Assembly: GCA_902729315.2 (NCBI GenBank)
Contig: LR746281.1
Span: forward strand, 1,307,001 to 1,371,000
From: Spirodela intermedia
Taxonomy: Eukaryota; Streptophyta; Magnoliopsida; Alismatales; Araceae
Direction: 5' to 3'
DNA length: 64,000 nt
Part shown: piece after piece, positions 1-11,117 of the stretch
How positions within the stretch are numbered: the first letter of the stretch is position 1
How the letters are laid out: the number at the start of each line of letters is the position of its first letter
Notes under the pieces: model-generated
The model's database searches: none
Told to the model about the DNA's origin: nothing
What the model saw: only the letters and a program-made list of their open reading frames with translations
Position numbers and translations under genes: made by a program

Positions 1-103
1 TTCTGATTGCTTTCAAACCCTAATCTCTTGGGCAAACGGGATCATGCAGCAAACGTACTCTCCTAGACTACCATTGATGGATAAGAAATGCTTTCTTATT
101 CAC

Positions 104-1117
104 CTCTGATTCCCGGTAGAAGCTGTAGATTTCGTGGACGTAGTCGACGACTGCAAGTGGGTTACCGGCGTCGCCACAGTCGATGTCCGGGACGGGCGGC
201 TCCGCCGCGATGTCCTCCATCTCGACTTCCTTGAGCTCTGCATCAGCCTGCGGCAGCTTCTGCAAGAAGAAATAAATCCCCCCCACTACTCGTAACTCTC
301 ACAGAACTTCGGAGGATCGGAAGCACCCTCGGCCGAGCGACAGACCTGTTCTTCCATTTCCTCGACCATCGGCAATGCCAGGTCGGCTTCCGACCCGCAG
401 TCGTCCACGTAAATAGCAATGGAGTTTTCCATGACAGCTGAAGGAGGAGGAAGCATCCTGTCGGGCCCCTCGTTTCCCATTCTGGGCTCCTGAGGAGCGA
501 GACGATCGTTAAAAAACCGCGATGGAGAGAGAGGATTCATCCGACGCGGGGGGTAGAGAAGAACTGAAGTACCAGAGAGGAAGCCGCCTGTGATTTCAGT
601 GTAGCGGCGAACTTCCTGGAGAAGAAAGAGAGTGGTCAATGGCTACTCCTGACGGAGAACACGGAGGTTTATATACCAGGTTTCGGTTTGTCTCTGACCT
701 CGTGATGGGTCGACGGGATGTGTTTATGTTCTTGTGATCAACCAGGGATACGTTCCCTCTGGAAGAAAACGAGGAAGATCGAGTTGATGAGCCAGATCGG
801 AGAAGAAGATCAATGGAAAGGAGCACCAGGTACTCACTCTTGAAGGCCCCTCTTGCTGACGGCGCGGGGAAAGGGCGGGGCGCCCATGAGATTCCTGATG
901 TCCCTCAATGCTCGGCGATTGTTCATCGCCTCGGAGCCGAATTTCCCGGCCTCCACTCTGCGATCTGCGTCGAAGTCAGCGTTCATGAGAACCAGAAGAG
1001 TCAGCGGCCGGCGCCCCTCTCGGATTGCAAGGGTTGACAAGATAGAATGAAGATTTTCTCACCTCGGACAGTGGCGGTCTGCTCCGCTCCCCGGCTGTTC
1101 TCGTCGTAGATCTCCAT
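104..1117 (-). CDS. CYCB2: G2/mitotic cyclin B2, 5' part (first five exons, cut by window edge)
   Basis: Mitotic cyclin that would activate a CDK at G2/M. Exons read on the minus strand are 1117-1063, 964-838, 758-699, 481-346 and 259-104. All phases join and give 178 codons. A destruction box RRALRDIRN (RxxLxxIxN) lies at residues 35-43, where APC/C-dependent degradation is specified in B cyclins. It is followed by [10 protein letters not shown] and RRPITR, typical of plant B2 N-termini. Exon 5 carries PVPDIDCGD and [20 protein letters not shown], the lead-in to the cyclin box. The cyclin box itself and the stop are beyond base 1, so CDK binding cannot be checked. The start is the first in-frame ATG (1117), giving [10 protein letters not shown]. 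The acceptor of exon 4 is the least certain junction. MSA-type promoter elements lie about 0.5 kb upstream. The family is clear from the N-terminal motifs; B2 rather than B1 is inferred. Confidence 0.85.
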
Positions 1118-1448
1118 CTCTGCCTCCCTGCGACGAAAAGGGATCAGGCAAAGATCCACTTCCAAAGACCGGAATCTCTCTCCGGGGATCCTCAGAAGAT
1201 CAATGCTATTATGATAAAATCGACGAGTGATAGAAGGGGAGAAGAAGGAACGAAGACGGTGACGATCGAGACAGAGCGGACAACCAAGATCGGGAAAGAA
1301 ACCGATAAGGAATCGATTGAAGACCTGCGGAAACCCACCCCCTGCCAAGAACAATCCCTACGCGTCGTCCCCGATCTCCAGCCTTCGCCGACGAGGTCGG
1401 CGGGCAGCTACCACAGAAGCACCGTCTTGCCGGGCTGTGAGAAGGCCA

Positions 1449-1449
<1 letters not shown>

Positions 1450-1483
<34 letters not shown>
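1450..1483. repeat. CT microsatellite upstream of cyclin B2
   Basis: CT dinucleotides with one CCC interruption, about 330-370 bases upstream of the cyclin ATG, probably in the leader or core promoter. Confidence 0.9.
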
Positions 1484-1624
1484 TGTTCTCCTTCTTCAGC
1501 GGAGAGGGGAAGGGGAGAGAGGACGGGACGGGGGAGAAAAAGGAACGAAATCCAAGAGAATTTTGGAGGAGAGGGAAGACGGCAAATAACGGATACATTG
1601 CCTGCAGACAGCCCCTCTTTAAAA

Positions 1625-1652
1625 CCAACGGCTAGTGAGCGCTAGCCGTTGG
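1625..1652. promoter_or_regulatory. inverted pair of MSA (mitosis-specific activator) elements
   Basis: CCAACGGCTAG at 1625-1635 and its exact reverse complement CTAGCCGTTGG at 1642-1652 form an 11-bp palindrome with a 6-bp spacer. The minus-strand copy TCCAACGGCTA matches the MSA consensus YCYAACGGYYA at every position, and the plus-strand copy matches 10 of 11. Further 10/11 matches occur at 1706-1716 (plus) and 1827-1837 (minus). MSA elements bound by three-repeat MYB factors drive G2/M expression of B-type cyclins, which fits the adjacent gene. Confidence 0.75.
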
Positions 1653-3133
1653 ATTCGAGCTGGAAAGGCACCACTCGTCGCCCCCCCTACCCCGGCCCCC
1701 ACCCCCCCAACGGTCGTCTGACCATGTGCTTTCAAAATCGTCACCCCCCAGTGGCTTCGAGCTTTGACTATTAAGTGAACCACTGTTCACTTAATTTATC
1801 TTCGATGAGATCGAATGGCTACATCTGGACCGTTGGATCCGTGGGTCTTTAGGCCCATCGTCCGATCCCCGGAAGGGCGATCGTCCCAGGATTTGACAAC
1901 TGGCGGAGGCGTATCCTCTGGGACGTCCCGGGATATGCGCCGCCGCAGACCGAGGGATACCTTTGACTTTAAGACAAGGCTGTCCCTAGCGATAAGACGA
2001 CGTAAATGCCGGAAGCGTAATTTTTTAACTAAAAATAATTACAATTTTTGGCCTTTATTATATAAATAAATAGGAAATGATCCCTACTCATTATTTATTT
2101 ATTTATTTAGTGCGGAGATAAATAAATCATCGGGTTTGGGAAAAACCCGGGATTAAAATATCAAGATAATACCAGATGAAAGAATCGAATTTTTCCCTGT
2201 AAATAATAATAATAAATTAACTGAATAACATTTTTTGCGATAATTACGCGTAAATGAGAGATTTTTACAGAGCCAGGTGGGTGCGGATTCAAAGGGATCT
2301 TCTATCTGCTTGCTGGAGATTCTCCGGAGGACGGGAACATGGGAGACATGCTATTTATTGATTATATTTTAGGAAAAATCGGTGATATTTAATAATTTAT
2401 CTGGGCCGAGAGTGGAATTCTTAGCCCACAACAGCCCACTCGGGAAAAACAAATGCCCGAACTCCCTGCCTCATCTGGGCCCGGCCCATTTAGCGGTGTG
2501 GACTTGGCGCCCCGCCGACGTGGCCGTCGGCCGTCGTGCGGCTGGAGGAGCGACGTCGCGCCGCGTGGCACGGGCAGCTGCTCCCGCCGTTTCCATCCGG
2601 GGGAGGCGATAGTATGCCGCCTCTTGAGTTCTTGTCGGGATGCGGATGGTTGGACTCTTTACGCGTGGCAGTTTCTGATTCGATCCAATTGCGGGCGGCC
2701 CAACGCTCTCACTGGACAGAAGACCTTGCATGAGTTGACGTCCGCCGAGGAAGGAACAAGACGAAGTGGACCCAATCGTAATAAACCGTTTTATAAAAAA
2801 TATAAAGAACTTAATTCTGAATTATAATGAGACTTTAAATTATAATTAATTTGTTTATCAATTATTATTTTTTAAACGATGAAAGTCAGCGTAGGGGCCT
2901 CTACATATAAGCCGATTAAATTATTCATAATAATTATTTAAATATTAAATAGTCGGTTAAAAATAGGTGGAAATGCTTGAATTATCCTTGTGATGTCTAC
3001 GTGGGGATAATCTCAGGAGAGGTCGGTACGATGGGATGTGCTCGGAAGGCGTGCGTTCTGGATGGGCCTCGCGGAGAACGGAAAATCGGATTTGAGAAAC
3101 GAGTGGAGTCCGGGGAGTAACCCGGGATCGAGG

Positions 3134-3140
3134 TATATAT
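3134..3140 (+). promoter_or_regulatory. TATA box of the catalase gene
   Basis: TATATAT lies 82 bases upstream of the catalase ATG. This predicts transcription starting near 3165 and a leader of roughly 55 bases. Confidence 0.55.
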
Positions 3141-3221
3141 TGGGCGGTCGCACTCTTCTACCTGCAGAAGCAATCCGAGGTAGAAGAAGGATAGCTCGCG
3201 CGTCGCTTTAGCTCATCCGGC

Positions 3222-6200
3222 ATGGACCCCTACAGGGTGATCTTTCTCTCCCTCTTTCGTTCCTGGTGATATATGTTGCTCATGTTGTGTTTTGCTTTTG
3301 GTGGAATTCTAGGTCGAGCGTTTTGTTTTTATCTTCTGCAAGTTATCTATCGATCTCTTCCGGGGAGGGATGATTATCGGATCAGTCTCTTCGCCGCATC
3401 GATTAGGCCCTGTCTCTTTCTGGTCCCGATCTCCAGGGGATAATTAATCCCGCCAAAATAGTGTTTATTTCCGATCAGATATTCGTCGTTGTTAAAGATG
3501 TTTTTACTTCGTCCGTCGTCTAATTCGAGTATTGCTCAACATTGTTTCGTCTCCCCGATCGCGATGCTTCTATTCGTTCTACGGGTGGTTCGTGTTACTG
3601 CTAGTTATTTTTCTCACCATTATTTGTTAACATTGGTTTGATGCAGCACCGTCCTTCGAGCGCTAACAACTCTCCCTTCTGGACGACCAATTCCGGGGCG
3701 CCAGTTTGGAACAACGACTCCTCTCTCACTGTCGGCCCTAGGGGTGCTGTCTCATCTCTTACTGCTCTGTGGTCCTCGTCAATCTTTTTCTCTATTTCCC
3801 TTTAAATCTACTCCATGGCGTCCAACTCGTGCATGGCCCCGAGTGTTCCGAGTTGATAGGTTTTGTCTCCCGCTCATCAGCGCCCTTTCTCATTCAGTTG
3901 GCTCCAGCCTTTTTTTCCGTCTTCTTTTGGAATAAATTTGCGTATGTTGCTTGATCTGTACTGCAAATCAACTGTTATTTGGCCATTCCTTTTGATTATG
4001 TGTCCTTATTGATATACATTCTAACGGTAAAATATGCTATGTATAAAAAGAAATAATTCTCCTTAAGGAAATTAATGCTTAGGAATGTAGCTTGAAAAAA
4101 TATTCCTGGCTTATGGGATACCTTCTAGGCCTCTCTGTTATCTGTCTATCTGATTCAATAATCCCCGTTAATTTGTTATTTTATTTTTTAAGGAATTTTT
4201 GACAATGTGACTTTTCAATCGGATATGAGAGAATAGGATATCTCAGTCTGGAACTATTGACTGGTTTCCTGATGTAGATCTAACACCCTCTATTCGGTTT
4301 CCTTGGGTTCTTTCGCTACCATCCTTTACCTTGATTGGAAATCAACGTCAGAAGAGTTTCATTTGCCATCTGCTAGCTCCTTAAAGAAGCAAAAAAGACA
4401 ATTTTTCACTGCATTTGACGAGAAAACTGTTATTCTAGTCCATTTTTTTTGTGTTTCTTTTGGCGTCTCTCTAAAATTTTAAAATCGGTTCCGTATTTTA
4501 TTTTTTATTGCGAGGAAAACTTCGTATACATCTCTTTTGTGACTTCTGGAAAATATGATCCTTAGTTGTTTGAAAATGATTTTACTCTGCAGTCAATTCT
4601 GAAAATTTTGGGCCATAATAATCTGCATAAATGTATGCTTTCTTATGAAATTTAGTCATGTTATTGAATGACCACTTTGGTAATTATGACATTTTTGTTT
4701 CGTTTTATTATGACACTTGTTCAGGAAGTTGATACTTTCGTCATCTTGATTACATGCAATAAATTTGTTTTCCCTGCGTAGAAATGTTCAGAAGGGTAAT
4801 TATTCAGTCCTTTTTTTGATGGGCAGGGCCAATACTACTCGAGGATTACCATCTCATTGAGAAGCTTGCGCAGTTTGATAGGGAACGCATCCCTGAGCGT
4901 GTTGTCCATGCTAGGGGGGCGAGTGCCAAGGGCTTCTTCGAGGTCACTCATGATATTTCTCATCTCACCTGTGCTGACTTTTTGCGAGCACCGGGAGTCC
5001 AGACTCCTGTGATTGTCCGTTTCTCAACTGTTATTCATGAGAGGGGTAGCCCCGAGACTCTGAGGGATCCCAGGGGTTTTGCTGTCAAGTTCTACACTAG
5101 AGAGGTATTCAGCACCTTCTTCACCACCTTAATATGAGATGTCTAATTACAAAAGCAGTAACTGATAGAATCGATGAAGCTGGTACTCGTCTTAGGTAAT
5201 ATCCATGGAATCAGCTCCCTCTTTGACCTTCCTGTCGCTACTCATGTCATCTTGAATGCTAAGATTGTTGGTCATGTTTGTCTAATGAGGCACCTCTGTC
5301 ACGCCTAGCTGGATTATTAGAAACCTAGCATTCCAGGTTCATAATGTTGTTTTTTTATTATTATTATTGCAGAATCATGCTAAGGATATTTAGATTGAAA
5401 TCAGTTTCTGGCTAGGATGTAGTACGAAAAACCTTCAGCTTAAAAGAAACAATCATGGAAGAGAAAAAGATCTTCATTTGGACTATTTTTAAAAATTATA
5501 CTATATATAGCACTAAAATCCAAATTTCCATCTCGTAATGCATGCTCTTACATAGCAGAAAGTAGGGCAGGTTGACTGTTTCTAACGCATGCTTCGAGCT
5601 GGCAGACCGCTTTAATGGTGCCTTCTCTTGCTCTCAGGGCAATTTTGATCTGGTGGGGAATAACTTCCCGGTGTTCTTCATTCGGGATGGGATGAAGTTC
5701 CCTGACATGGTCCACGCCCTCAAGCCCAACCCCAAGTCGCACATCCAAGAGAACTGGAGGATCCTCGACTTCTTCTCCCACCACCCGGAGAGCCTGCACA
5801 TGTTTACCTTCCTCTTTGACGACCTTGGCATCCCCGCTGACTACAGGCACATGGAGGGCTCTGGGGTCAACACCTACACTCTAATCAGCAAAGAAGGGAA
5901 AGCCCTCTATGTCAAATTCCACTGGAAGCCCACCTGCGGCGTGAAGTGCCTGCTGGACGATGAGGCGGTCACGGTCGGCGGCAGCAACCACAGTCACGCC
6001 ACCAAGGACCTCTACGACTCCATCGCCGCTGGCAACTACCCTGAATGGAAGCTCTACATCCAGACAATAGACCCTGATCACGAGGACCGGTTTGACTTTG
6101 ACCCACTCGATGTCACCAAGACCTGGCCCGAGGACATCCTTCCGCTGCAGCCAGTCGGCCGCCTGGTGCTTAACAAGAACATCGACAACTTCTTTTCTGA

Positions 6201-6748
6201 GAACGAGCAGCTAGCCTTCTGCCCGGCCATCGTCGTGCCGGGGATCCACTACTCGGACGACAAGCTGCTCCAGACCAGGGTCTTCTCCTACGCCGACACC
6301 CAGCGGCACCGCCTGGGGCCGAACTACTTGATGCTCCCGGCGAACGCCCCCAAGTGCGCCCACCACAACAACCACCACGAAGGGTTGATGAATTTCATGC
6401 ACAGAGAAGAGGAGGTATTATTCACATTATATCCATATATTAAGTCGATAATATATTATTCACTGGTGATTATTTTTCTGACCATGCTGCACTGCTCAGG
6501 TGAATTACTTCCCTTCGAGGTATGACCCGGTGCGTCACGCCGAGCAGTTCCCCATTCCGCCCCGCGTTCTCACGGGGAGACGCGAGAAGGTGGGTTTTCA
6601 GCAGTAAATCGGCTTCGAGACAACGTTAACAGTCATCTCATTGGATTAAGCCGTTATCTATGTTTCTCTGGAGTGCAGTGTGTCATCGTTAAGGAGAACA
6701 ACTTCAAGCAGCCTGGAGAGAGATACAGATCCTTCGCTCCCGACAGGT

Positions 6749-6787
<39 letters not shown>

Positions 6788-7133
6788 CGCGGTTTTCTCC
6801 ATCATCTTGAGATGTTTTTTTTCCTATTTGATATGGTTTCAGGCAGGAGCGTTTCATCCGGCGGTGGGTGGACGCGCTGTCGGAGGCGAGGGTCACGAAC
6901 GAGATCCGCAGCATCTGGGTCTCCTACTGGTCGCAGGTAAGTCACTCCCCGCTCCGGCATCTTCGCCGCCGGAACTGGTTCCATTCCTCGTTTTCTCTAT
7001 GAATCTGCTTAAACTTTGGGTATCGGTGAGGTTCGTCTGCTCATCGTGTATTCGTTTGCTTTGCGAGCTGCAGTGCGACAAGTCGCTGGGGCAGACGTTA
7101 GCGACCCGCCTCAACGTGAAGCCCAACATGTGA
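3222..7133 (+). CDS. CAT: catalase (class II haem catalase), complete
   Basis: Dismutates hydrogen peroxide to water and oxygen in peroxisomes. Eight exons: 3222-3236, 3647-3743, 4827-5104, 5638-6414, 6500-6589, 6679-6746, 6843-6936 and 7074-7133. They join in frame to 492 aa, the usual plant catalase length. Visible signatures are MDPYRHRPSS at the start, [11 protein letters not shown] with catalytic His65, the active-site-signature region around [17 protein letters not shown], and [17 protein letters not shown] carrying the proximal haem Tyr. The C-terminus is [15 protein letters not shown], the region that carries the peroxisomal signal in plant catalases. The first exon codes only MDPYR, and introns 1-3 are 410, 1083 and 533 bases. 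Intron 6 contains a CT microsatellite (6752-6784). No frame breaks were seen. Which paralogue (CAT1, 2 or 3) cannot be told from this alone. Confidence 0.97.
6752..6784. repeat. CT microsatellite in catalase intron 6
   Basis: About 33 bases of uninterrupted CT begin five bases after the exon 6 donor, so the tract sits directly behind the splice site. Confidence 0.9.
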
Positions 7134-8499
7134 AGCCCAACACGAGTACGGCTGGGCCTGAATAAAACTAGGGTAAGGCCCTTCTTCCCTCAATGGCTTC
7201 AGAGAATAAGCTGTCGTTCCCCGTGGACTTTTGACTATGAAAGTCTTCCCTTGTCTCTCTACCTTGTCCCGTGGACTTTGTTCCTTTGCTTTGGATGATG
7301 CACTCTTTAATGTATAGCGCTTGGGGGAGAGAGGGAGAGATAGAATATTCATATTATCAAGGAGGGTTGAAGTTCGTGCCGCTTGGGACTGCCCAGGGGA
7401 AGAAATTTGCCGAGAGAGAGAGAGTGCGGATGGAAGACCACGATGCGGGCAGAGGCTCGATACCCACGACGCCCGACGCAAAATCGGGTTGGGGAACGAT
7501 CCAAGGCGAGTTAAGGACGAGGGGAGGGGGGCACAAAACTCCTGGCGTCTGCCCCAGCGACTTTCGATTGATATCTCGCCTGGCGTGAATCTCTCTCTCT
7601 CCTTTGGCAGTTTCTCTACTACAACACGAATCCGATAAATGTCACAGATGCAGATCGGTATTTTCTGGAGTCCTTTCGAGAAAAAAAAATCCCCCTCGCT
7701 CTGACGATTTGGGAGAGGATAAGAGACGTACCCCGTCGACCCAACGGGGGATGGGCCCTCATAAAGTCCGCCAGCTATTTCTCCCGTCATCATCTCGCCG
7801 TCTTCGGTTGTCTCCATACAACATCTGCCGGGAGAGACCTCACCGATTTGCTAAACGCTCTTGGTTCCTCCCCCTCGGCGTTGCTAAACCTCCGGGGGAT
7901 CTTCGATGGCCGACAGCCGCCTACTCTGATATCCGGCAGAAACCGAGAAGATTTGAGGGGAAGATGCCAGCGTCGTTAAAAAGACGAGGCTTGGCGTATT
8001 ATTCCCAGAGATTCGTCCGGAGCTCTTCGGTCAGCCCAGCCCACACCTCTTGAGACGAAGGGCACTACAGAGAGCGCCCCAGCTCTCTCTCTCTCTCTCT
8101 TTCTCTTGCTCGGAGTTTTGATGCCCTTCAGCGGTGAAATAAAAAAAAGGGCAACCTAGCTTGCAGAAGGCTCTTTAATGGGTGGGCGGCGGGGTGAGGG
8201 GGAGAGCGATCCGTCTGTCCCTTTCGCCCTCTTTCTTCCCCCAGCTTCCCTAACTCAACCCACATAATTGCAGACTACAACGGCGGGAAGGAGAACCTGG
8301 TCTTGTGTTCCCCCCCGGCGTTGAACCTCTGGCCTTTTAAGGGGGGGGAGGGGGGGGGAGGATGAACCCGCCGATGGGTGCCGGCGATCCCAAGGATTTC
8401 TTCCCCCAGAGGTGGGTGGGAGAAGACCTCCTCATATCATGATACTTGCCGATATCTCGGATAAGGCAGCCAACCGGAGGAGATTCTAACCGTACGGGG
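7134..8499. other. catalase 3' region and NIN-like gene leader/promoter
   Basis: No protein gene is supported here. The left part is the catalase 3' UTR. The right part should hold the promoter and leader of the NIN-like gene: a CT microsatellite at 8082-8105, a long G-run at 8341-8360 and a 26-codon upstream ORF at 8362-8442. ORFs around 7270-7640 and 7604-8053 show no recognisable motif. Confidence 0.55.
8362..8442 (+). other. upstream ORF (26 codons) in the leader of the NIN-like gene
   Basis: ATG at 8362 opens a short frame starting MNPPMGAGDP and ending at TGA 8440-8442. It lies 57 bases before the main ATG at 8500 and directly after two runs of eight or more G. If the mature leader includes this stretch, the uORF could dampen translation. 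Whether it is in the mRNA is unknown, since a GT at 8412 could be a leader splice donor. Confidence 0.4.
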
Positions 8500-11117
8500 A
8501 TGGAAGACGATCTGTTCCTGCTCGATTCGGGCAATCTGTTCCTGCCGGAAGATGTTTGGCTGGACAGCCTGGACCTCCCGGGGCAGGTTCCCCTCTCTTC
8601 TACTTCCCCTCCCCAGGCCGAAAGCAGGACTCTCTCTCACCGGACGGGGGCGGGCTTGGGATTGGGGCCCTCCCTGAGAGAGAAGCTGTCGAGGGCCCTC
8701 TGCTGGATCAGGGATTCCTACCGAGACTGCGAGGTTCTCATTCAGGTCTGGTTGCCCACGGAGGGCGCCGAGGGGCTCGTCCTCACGACGAGCTGCGAGC
8801 CCTTTGCGCTCGCCCCAGGCTGTGAGAGGCTCCTGAACTACAGGGCGGTCTCAACCTGCTTCCAGTTCTCCGCCGGGGTGAACTCCGGGGTGGCACACGG
8901 CCTTCCCGGGAGGGTTTTCCTGGGGAAGCTCCCCGAGTGGTCGCCTGACGTCCGGTACTTCAGCAACTACGAGTACCCTCGGGTCAACTACGCCCAGCAG
9001 TGCGACGTACGCGGGTCGCTGGCCCTCCCCATCTTCCACCCCCACCGTGGCGGCGGCGGTGGCGGCCCGGCCTCCTGCCTGGGGGTCATCGAGGTGGTGA
9101 TGACCACCGAGCGTATCAACTACCGCTCGGATTACGAGCACATCTGCAGTGCTCTTCAGGTTCGGCTTCCTGTGGGAATCATCCGAGTAGTGATTGAACC
9201 ATAGAACTAACCTCCAGGCGGCTTCTTGCAGGCTGTGGATCTCAGTAGCTCCGAAGTCCTGAACGCTCCCCGCGTAGAGGTACGCTGCTGCTACTGCCAC
9301 GAAAGGAATTAACCAGATTGGGAAAGATACGATATGGCTACAGTACGGGTTTTTAGATTAATTTAGTTAGTTTGACCTGTATCTGAGAGACGGCCGGGGT
9401 CTTCTTGTGTTCAGGCGAGGAGCGATTTCCGGCTGGCCGGCTTGCCGGAGATAGCGGCGGCGCTGAGGACGAGCTGCCGGGCTCACGGGTTCGCACTGGC
9501 GCAGGCCTGGATTCCCTGCGCCCAGCAAGGGAGGAGCGGCAGCCGGCACTCCGACGGGAACTACGAGGACTGCGTCTCCACCGTCGATGCCTTGTGCTAC
9601 GTGAACGACCCGGTCCTCGCCGGCTTCCACGAGGCCTGCTCGGAGCACCACCTGCTCAGAGGCCAGGGGATAGTGGGCAAGGCGTTCTCGATGAACCGGC
9701 CCTGGTTCTCTTCTGATATCACCGCCCCGAGCAAGACGGAGTACCCCCTCTCCCATCACGCCAGGATGTTGGGGCTGGGAGCCGCGGTGGCCGTCTGTCT
9801 CCACCGCGGCGCTGCCACGGGGAAGGCCGAGATTGTGCTGGAGTTCATCTTTCCCAAGGACTCCCGCCGGAGAGAAGAGCAGGCGGCGATGGTCAACGCA
9901 ATGCTCTTCACCCTCCGGCAGGCTTGCCCCAGTTGGCGCATTCTCGCAGCGAGAGAGCTCGAGGAAGAGAGCCTCCTGCAAGTTAATCCACAACAGGCTT
10001 CGGCTTCAAGTGAAAATGCTCAAGAGTGTGGGTATTATTCTAGTCCTGCCGGGGACAAGGCGAAGGGGAAGAGGCTTACCAAAACAGAGAAGACGATCAG
10101 CTTGGAGGTTCTTCGGCAGCACTTCTCTGGAAGCCTAAAAGAAGCCGCTAAGGTCCTTGGAGGTACGTAGCTTCTCCTTCGAGTTTGCCTTATTATAAGT
10201 GAGAAACGCTGACCTGGGCGTGCCCTGCTGAAATAAGAGGAAATGACTCCATCCTTGGTTCTCTTGTAGTTTGCCCCACTACTCTGAAGCGGATATGCAG
10301 GCAGCATGGTATAACCCGGTGGCCTGCGAGAAAGATCAAGAAAGTTGGACATTCGCTGAGGAAGCTGCAGGTGGTGATCGACTCCGTCCAGGGGATTGAC
10401 GGCGCCGTCCACCTCAGCCCCCTGTACGACGATGTCCGTAGAGCCCCCGGACAGGCCGAAGAAGAAGCGGGGAAGAAGAATGTGATCACCTCCTTGTACC
10501 GGAGTGACGATCCAGAGCTCTCGAGCACGCCGAATCCTCCTTCCTCTCACAGCCAAACCTCTTGCACTTCCGGCTCGAGCCGCGGCTGTTCCAGAGGACA
10601 AGAGCAGTGCACCAGCGTTTTCGATGGCCCATCAGAGGAAGCTCCATTTGTGGAAGAAAATGGGGGAACAATGATGAGATCTTCTGATGAACTCGAGAAG
10701 GATTATCCGACTGAGGGGACACCAGCAACTGGGGATCGGCTTAAAATTTCCGACTCCCTCGGTGACCATTCTGATCCGAAGACTCTGTTTCAGAATGGTG
10801 CTCGTGGCCTGCCAAGAGTGAAGGCCATGCTTGGGGAAGACAAGATTAGATTTAGCTTGAAGCCCAACTGGGGCGTCTATGAAGTAATGCAGGAGATTTC
10901 CAAGAGGTTCAACATCAGCGACATAAACTCGATGGATCTAAGGTACTTGGATGACGAGTCAGAGTGGGTCTTACTCAGATGTGATGATGATCTCAAGGAC
11001 TGCGCCGATTTGTACAGGACATCTCGCATTCACACGATCAAGATCTCTGTCCACCATGCTGATCGTCCAAGCTTCATCCCCTTTGGCAGCGAGGATTCTG
11101 ATCACCTGGGTTACTGA
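8500..11117 (+). CDS. NLP: NIN-like protein (NLP), RWP-RK + PB1 transcription factor
   Basis: Nitrate-responsive transcription factor of the NODULE INCEPTION-like family, acting in the nucleus. Exons are 8500-9159, 9232-9279, 9415-10162 and 10270-11117, joining to 767 aa. The N-terminal GAF-like sensor region (residues about 60-400) includes LLNYRAVSTCFQFSAG, with an RxxS that could correspond to the calcium-kinase site of NLP7 (inference). The RWP-RK DNA-binding domain starts at KTISLEVLRQHFSGSLKEA (about 460), continues through ICRQHGITRWPARKIKK across the last intron, and ends near residue 510. A C-terminal PB1 domain (about 678-757) shows KIRFSLKPNWGVYEVMQEI and the acidic DESEWVLLRCDDDLKDC cluster used for dimerisation. 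The start is the first in-frame ATG; the longer frame upstream has only TTG. Ser/Glu-rich linkers separate the domains. Family assignment is secure, subgroup is not. Confidence 0.95.

Larger units (their letters stand above)
1118..3221. promoter_or_regulatory. divergent promoter region between cyclin B2 and catalase
   Basis: This 2.1 kb region lies between two genes transcribed away from each other. The left part is the cyclin leader and promoter, with a CT microsatellite at 1450-1483 and MSA-like elements at 1625-1837. The middle (about 2000-2250 and 2790-2960) is AT-rich, with an ATTT run at 2091-2109. The block at 2400-2760 is GC-rich but holds only short overlapping ORFs with no recognisable product. 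The catalase TATA box lies at the right end. Confidence 0.6.

Noticed and set aside
1209-1645. ORFs spanning the CT microsatellite upstream of cyclin B2
   Set aside because: Their length comes from the repeat (Ser-Leu runs); they lie in the cyclin leader and promoter.
7098-7817. 239-codon minus-strand ORF after the catalase gene
   Set aside because: Overlaps the catalase last exon antisense, low-complexity Ser/Arg composition, no known domain.
8446-8499. Upstream extension of the NIN-like protein start
   Set aside because: The frame is open but its first codon is TTG; the first ATG is at 8500. The same reasoning moved the starts of the PPR (27939), PHD (46988), CID (49055), polyprenol reductase (60231) and RCC1 (63699) genes.
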